From CAUZIZ01 sp965218775 (lineage in GTDB: Bacteria > Acidobacteriota > UBA6911 > RPQK01 > JAJDTT01): a DNA stretch of 64,000 nucleotides. The position numbers and the translations under genes were made by a program. The stretch spans positions 2,294,001 to 2,358,000 of the forward strand of contig CBDCLS010000006.1 of assembly GCA_965218775.1 (NCBI GenBank), read 5' to 3'. The notes under the pieces are model-generated. The model was not told where the DNA came from. It worked only from the letters and a program-made list of their open reading frames with translations, and did not search any database. Below are positions 59,681 to 64,000 of the stretch, piece after piece. Within the stretch, counting starts at the first letter, position 1, and every line of letters begins with the position of its first letter.

Positions 59681-60555
59681 CTAAAGCCGATCCCCTCCTC
59701 ACCGACGGCCAGTTCGATTCCCTGAACGTGGTCTTCTGGGATGCGCTGCGAGGTAGCTACACAGCCATCTACCGCAAGTCACGTGACGGAGTGCGCAGCA
59801 TCCGCCACTCCTCAACCCGGGATTTTCGAGATTGGCCTGAAGGGCAATGGGCCGAATTTGGCGACAGCCCGGCAGAGCATCTCTACACCAACGCAACTGC
59901 ACCATACTTTCGGGCTCCCCACATCTATCTGGCTTTTCCTCGGCGTTTCCTCCCCTGGCGAACGCTTCCCCTTTACCAGGATCTGATCGCCCCGGGGGCT
60001 TCGGATGTCGTGTTGATGAGTAGTCGGGACGGAATCCACTGGGACCGTCGCTTCCTGGAAGCCTTCATCCGGCCCGGGCGGGATACGCGCAACTGGCTCC
60101 ACCGGGCGAACACACCTGCCTGGGGGCTCCTGTCCACCGCTCCGGACGAGATTTCTCTCTACGTGGAGAGGCATTACACCTTCCCCTCCATCCATGTGGA
60201 GCGCTTCGTCATTCGCACGGATGGCTTCGTCTCGCTGAATGCGGGATACTCCGGAGGGGAACTCGTTACCAAACCCCTGCTCTTCCAGGGCGACAACCTG
60301 GTCCTCAACTTTGCCACCTCAGCCGCCGGAAGCATCCGACTGGAGATCCAGGACATCACTGGGAACCCTCTACCCGGCTTTGTGCTGGAGGAGTCCCCGC
60401 TGATATGGGGAGATGAGATCGAGCACACAGTACGTTGGGAGCGGAGTCATTCCAAGGCGACTTCAGATAAGCCCCTGGCCCGGATAGCCGGGAAGCCGCT
60501 CCGCCTGCGCTTCGTGATGAAGGACGCGGATCTCTACTCGCTGAGGTTCAGGTAG
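59681..60555 (+). pseudogene. secreted beta-propeller glycosidase-like gene, 3' part
   Basis: Continues the gene at 57409 beyond IS1380: ADPLLTDGQFDSLNVVFWDA, YRKSRDGVRSIRHSSTRDF, EHLYTNATAPYFRAPHIYLA, then the C-terminal beta-sandwich (LNFATSAAGSIRLEIQDITG) and the closing MKDADLYSLRFR, all as in the intact paralog at 62041. No start of its own in this part. Confidence 0.85.
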
Positions 60556-60800
60556 GATCAGAGTCGCCAACTCGTCCGGGGCTCTTGCTCCTGTGGCGCT
60601 ACGAAGCTACCTTCTCAATGCCAGAGAAAGTGCCCAAACAGACAACCATGCTGGAAGCACCGTCCCAGCCCATGGAGACCCACCTGGGAATGGACCAGGA
60701 CCCAGTACAAAGGTCCAGTCGTTGACCAGGCGCAGGGAAGTGGAGGATGGCTACCGCCGCGAAGATCAGAGCGGAAGTGATGAGATAGCTGCGATGCATC

Positions 60801-61600
60801 TCAATTCTCCGTCGGGACCAGCCGCTTCAGTTCCTCGAACCAGTTGAGGACGACGTATAGCTCGGTCAGCTCCTCTGTGCGCGTCTTGACCATCGCAAAC
60901 GTCTTTCCATCAGGTGAAATGTCATAAGTCCGCGGTAAGTAAAAGCGGATGGGCCACTCGAATAAGGGACGAGGAGTTTGTGGTTCAAAGGCCGTCTCCG
61001 TTTGGACGGGAACCACCATGATGTTATCTCCGCTACGATAAAAGAGCTCTTCCCCGCTTGGAGCCCACACCGGCGCCATTCCCCCTCCATTAGATACTAG
61101 GATGATCCTGCCCGGTTCGGGATAGGAGGTAGCATAAACCTCCGCTCTGCCGGACCGAGTGGAAGTGAAAGCGATCCAGTCTCCATCCGGTGAAAACCTC
61201 GCTCCCCAGTCATGGAATTGGCTCTTTAGGAAGGGCTGCGGCTCATCACCGAGGGGGAGCATCCAAATGCCGCGACCACCTTCGGAATTGAATCCCGTAG
61301 ATGCAACGGGTAGCACCCACATGTCGGTACCGATTTTGGTACCAAATTCCCAAAATGCCAGGACTTTCCCGTCAGGCGACCATGAGGAGGAGAACTGATT
61401 GTTCTCGCTCCTTGTGAGCTCCTCGGCCTCGCCTCTACCGCCTATGGGTTTCCGATAGATACTCCATTTCCCAGTTCTATTTGATGCAAACGTCAACTGC
61501 CCACCGTCTGGGACAGTCCAGACAGCACTGGCATTGCTACCCTCGAAAGTAAAGGGGGACAATGTTGCACGATCGATTTCGTAAACCCACAGCCTTAACT
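60801..61600 (-). pseudogene. TolB-like (PD40) propeller, C-terminal part of a larger protein
   Basis: Reads AVWTVPDGGQLTFASNRTGK, SWSPDGKVLAFWEFGTKIGT, RFSPDGDWIAFTSTRSGRAE, the SPDG repeats of PD40/TolB-like propellers, ending YVVLNWFEELKRLVPTEN. That ending is typical of Acidobacteriota-type Ser/Thr kinase-TolB proteins. The kinase and membrane part are missing; upstream of about 61600 the sequence turns into an M20 peptidase fragment. Confidence 0.75.
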
Positions 61601-61731
61601 TGCTTATCGCACTCCAGCCGCTCCGTCTCAAAACCGAGGCGCTTGAGATGCTCGTCCGGATAGTCGATGGCCGCCACGTGGCTGGGTGTCTCGATCGGAA
61701 CCAGATCGCGGATGTACTCAAGTGCTTTCAT
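61601..61731 (-). pseudogene. M20-type peptidase N-terminal fragment
   Basis: From ATG 61731 reads MKALEYIRDLVPIETPS and DEHLKRLGFETERLECDK, the N-terminal helix of M20 aminoacylase/carboxypeptidase-type enzymes. After about 40 residues it runs into the TolB-like fragment in another frame. No catalytic residues are present. Confidence 0.55.
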
Positions 61732-61910
61732 GGGTCGAGGCTCCTGGCTTCCCGTGTTTATAACACCGCTGTCGAATCGGGGGAAACCGGAATGGGTGAT
61801 GGGTGGGGTTGACTCGGAGTTCTTTTGGCTTTGCCCTTCGGCAGCACCAGCGTTTCCGGCTAGAGACAAGCGAGAGTATTGTCAGGAACCTTCGCGGGCA
61901 GGAACATGCT

Positions 61911-61944
61911 CGGGCAAGGGCACGGGCACGGGCACGGGCTAGGG
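61911..61944. repeat. GGGCAC short tandem repeat
   Basis: CGGGCAAGGGCACGGGCACG and on: five units of about 6 bases, in the gap 61732-62040 upstream of the intact glycosidase-like gene. A simple-sequence tract; otherwise this gap has no gene. Confidence 0.7.
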
Positions 61945-62040
61945 TTGATCAGAGAGAAATGCCCCGACCTCCAAAAAGACCATGTCCTTTGCCGGCTGGG
62001 AGTGCTTAAATTGGAAGCTGGAAGAATCCCGGGAGGAATC

Positions 62041-63582
62041 ATGAGAAGACCCTGCCGAGACGTCGTTGTCTGGACCGCCTTATCCCTGTCGCTGTTCGTC
62101 CTGGTGCGTGCGTCCCAGCACCAGGGCGTTCGCCACATCGGCACCCGAGTGGAGCCTTTCGTGGACGACTGGCTCATGGCCCGGATGGACAACCTGAGGC
62201 TGGTGCTGCACCGGCCGCGACCGGCCGAGGTCGTGATGGACTTCAACCGGCCCTGGGAAGGGGAGTACTCGGCCTACGTGACCGTCTTCCAGGACGGCGA
62301 CAAGTTCCGGATGTACTACCGGGGAGTGGGCCTGGACGAGTCCGGCCAGGTTACGTGCCTGGCCGAGTCCAGCGACGGCATCCGCTGGCGACGTCCCGCT
62401 CTGGGTATCCACACCTGGAAGGGGTCCAAGGAGAACAACATCATCTGGACCGAACGAGGGTCCCACAACTTTGCCCCCTTCAAGGACTCCAATCCGGCGG
62501 TGCTCCCCGAGCACCGGTACAAAGCGCTGGCCGGCGGGCCCCTCCTGGCCCTGGTCTCGGCCGACGGCATCCACTGGAAGAAGCTGCAGGAGGAGCCAGT
62601 TATCAGCGACGGTGCCTTCGACTCCCAGAACTTGGGTTTCTGGGACCCCTTGCGGAACCAGTACGTGGCCTTCTACCGGGACTTCGTTCGCCCCGAGGGC
62701 GTGACGAAGAAGTGGACCGGCGTTCGCGGCATCAAGACGGCCACCTCCACCGACTTCGTCAACTGGACCGAGGGGGAGTGGCTGGATTATCAGGACGCTC
62801 CTCTCGAGCACTTCTACACTAACGCCATCACTCCCTACTTCCGGGCTCCCCATCTCTATGTGGGTTTCCCCAAGCGCTTCCTGCCGATGCGCGTCGTCCG
62901 CGAGAGTGAGGAGCCGCTCTTTCAGCAATATTGGAAGGACCTGCACAAGCCGGGGAACGAGGAGGGCCTGGAGCGAGCAAAGCGCCGGGCCAAGCAGAGG
63001 GGGCAGTCCCTGGAGGAGTACTACCGGATCGCCCTCTTCGGAGGCGTCTCGGACGCGGTCCTCATCACCAGCCGGGACGGCATCACCTTCCAGCGCAGCT
63101 TCCGCGAGGCCTTCGTTCGGGCTGGCCTGGATCAAGGGAACTGGGGCCACCGGAACAACATGACGGCCTGGGGGATTCTGCAGACGGGGCCCGAGGAGAT
63201 GTCCATCTACCTGGGGGAGCACTACGAGCTGCCCACCTGCAGACTTCGTCGGCATGTGATGAGACTGGACGGCTTCGCCTCCATCCACGCCGACTACGGA
63301 GGCGGGAGCTTTCTGACCCGTCCCTTCACGTTTGCCGGGAGAGAACTGGTTCTGAACTACTCCACCTCGGCGGCGGGTTCCATCCGGGTGGAGTTCCAGG
63401 ACGAGCTCTCCAGACCCGTCGGCGGGCGCACGCTGGAGGACTGTCCCGAGATCTACGGGGACCGCATCGAGCAGATGGTCCGCTGGAAGGACGGAAGTGA
63501 TCTCGGCAAGTGGACCGGGAAGACGGTCCGCCTCAAGGTCCAGATGAAGGACGCGGATCTGTATTCGATTCGCTTTCGCTAG
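62041..63582 (+). CDS. secreted beta-propeller glycosidase-like protein (GH32/43-like fold)
   Basis: 513 residues from ATG 62041 with GGGAGG 5 bp upstream; the longer frame from 61879 is unlikely. Signal peptide (DVVVWTALSLSLFVLVRASQ), then a five-bladed-propeller-like domain: EPFVDDWLMARMDNLRLVLH, RMYYRGVGLDESGQVTCLAE, SSDGIRWRRPALGIHTWKGS, LLALVSADGIHWKKL, DGAFDSQNLGFWDPLRNQYV, and after about residue 390 a C-terminal beta-sandwich (LNYSTSAAGSIRVEFQDELS) to MKDADLYSIRFR. The S-x-D-G-x-x-W repeats are as in GH32/GH43-like proteins. The catalytic acids are not certain. Middle of three tandem family members. Confidence 0.88.
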   Translation: MRRPCRDVVVWTALSLSLFVLVRASQHQGVRHIGTRVEPFVDDWLMARMDNLRLVLHRPRPAEVVMDFNRPWEGEYSAYVTVFQDGDKFRMYYRGVGLDESGQVTCLAESSDGIRWRRPALGIHTWKGSKENNIIWTERGSHNFAPFKDSNPAVLPEHRYKALAGGPLLALVSADGIHWKKLQEEPVISDGAFDSQNLGFWDPLRNQYVAFYRDFVRPEGVTKKWTGVRGIKTATSTDFVNWTEGEWLDYQDAPLEHFYTNAITPYFRAPHLYVGFPKRFLPMRVVRESEEPLFQQYWKDLHKPGNEEGLERAKRRAKQRGQSLEEYYRIALFGGVSDAVLITSRDGITFQRSFREAFVRAGLDQGNWGHRNNMTAWGILQTGPEEMSIYLGEHYELPTCRLRRHVMRLDGFASIHADYGGGSFLTRPFTFAGRELVLNYSTSAAGSIRVEFQDELSRPVGGRTLEDCPEIYGDRIEQMVRWKDGSDLGKWTGKTVRLKVQMKDADLYSIRFR

Positions 63583-63609
63583 AAGGAGTCTCCTTTTCCC
63601 AGGAGGATC

Positions 63610-64000
63610 ATGAAGGAATCACTGCGCCCTGTACTCCCATTCGCCATCTGCACTCTCTGCCTAGTCCAGGCCATGGCCGAGCACCACGGCAAGAAGGACC
63701 CGCCGCTCCAGATCGGCTCCCGGCTGGAGCTCTTCGTCGACGACTACCTGATCGAGTCCACGGAGGGGGTGCGCCTGAAGCTGCACTCGCCTCGGTCCGC
63801 GGGCAAGGTGTTGACTCTGGACCGACCCTGGGAGGGGGTGTCCTGCGCCTACTTCTCCGTCCTCAAGGACGACGACCGGTACCGCATGTACTACCGAGGC
63901 ACCAGCCCCAAGGGGTACACGGTCCGCTCCAGGGGAGACGGTCGTCCCGGAGCACCACGATGTGACCTGCTACGCGGAAAGCCGGGATGGTCTGAGCTGG
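63610..64000 (+). CDS. third glycosidase-like paralog, cut by window end, frameshifted
   Basis: Starts at ATG 63610 (AGGAGGATC upstream). Signal peptide (PVLPFAICTLCLVQAMAE), then IGSRLELFVDDYLIESTEGV, KVLTLDRPWEGV, RYRMYYRGTSPKGYTVRS. Near 63930 the family-like reading moves to another frame (GETVVPEHHDVTCYAESRDG), so there is a one-base lesion or a sequencing error. The N-terminus is closer to the broken gene at 57409 than to that at 62041. Rest lies outside the window. Confidence 0.8.
   Translation, partial: MKESLRPVLPFAICTLCLVQAMAEHHGKKDPPLQIGSRLELFVDDYLIESTEGVRLKLHSPRSAGKVLTLDRPWEGVSCAYFSVLKDDDRYRMYYRGTSPKGYTVRSRGDGRPGAPRCDLLRGKPGWSEL

Noticed and set aside
62080..63288. 402-residue minus-strand frame
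   Set aside because: Antisense shadow of the intact glycosidase-like gene.
1..64000. CRISPR array, tRNA or rRNA genes
   Set aside because: No regularly spaced direct repeats with unique spacers and no cloverleaf or rRNA core sequence were seen by eye; a covariance-model scan would be decisive.

Overview
The window is high-GC bacterial DNA, dense in mobile elements and broken genes, and looks like an accessory region of a large environmental genome. The gene families are an SDR oxidoreductase, cupin, creatininase, phytanoyl-CoA dioxygenase, Gfo/Idh/MocA oxidoreductase, secreted PHP-type metallohydrolases, beta-propeller glycosidase-like proteins, TolB-like WD40 proteins, FG-GAP, PKD, IPT and MopE-like motifs. 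This set suits an uncultured Acidobacteriota or a related soil or sponge-associated phylum. That placement is inference from gene content only; no rRNA or tRNA gene was seen.

1-13 kb is a catabolic block: two SDRs, a GH-like TIM-barrel candidate, two PHP-family hydrolases, cupin, creatininase, PhyH dioxygenase and a Gfo/Idh/MocA dehydrogenase, with REP-like palindromes between genes. At 13.1-17.4 kb two nearly identical 2100-bp IS copies lie head to tail, separated by a single CTAG, and split a minus-strand gene. The gene upstream of it (18.0-20.3 kb, IPT domain) has lost its 5' end next to a 912-bp element with 181-bp inverted ends; a diverged copy of that end and of its centre recurs at 56.5-56.9 kb.

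22.2-28.4 kb is an ISNCY-like IS whose transposase is split by a complete 4455-bp transposon with 13-bp terminal repeats and a 6-bp target duplication. It encodes a zinc-ribbon protein, a D-D-35-E transposase, an ExeA/TniB-like ATPase and a RepA-like ATPase. 28.4-32.5 kb holds small membrane proteins, a DUF1566 protein, an MFS transporter and two broken genes that meet head to head. Two identical inverted IS256-family copies (32.6-33.9 and 35.6-36.9 kb) flank a PPIase lipoprotein gene; the second copy splits a ThsB-like TIR gene.

37.3-48.5 kb is the most conserved stretch, with an iron-sulfur and redox theme: HesB/IscA, a SufR-like regulator, Rieske ferredoxin, Mrp ATPase, a bacilliredoxin-rhodanese fusion and FabF. 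Inside it lies an unusual run of four genes: a free-standing protein built from HTH-like repeats, a YgiT-type zinc protein, a small unknown protein, and a 914-residue RpoD-type sigma factor whose N-terminus carries the same repeats.

48.5-56.9 kb is a graveyard: a frameshifted ISNCY copy, Tn3-derived miniature elements, an RRM protein, a YtxH protein, a secreted beta-helix/PKD protein, and a mosaic of FG-GAP, IS21 and serine-recombinase fragments. 57.4-64 kb carries three tandem members of one secreted beta-propeller glycosidase-like family: the first is broken by a frameshift and an IS1380 insertion, the second is intact, and the third is cut by the window end and appears frameshifted.
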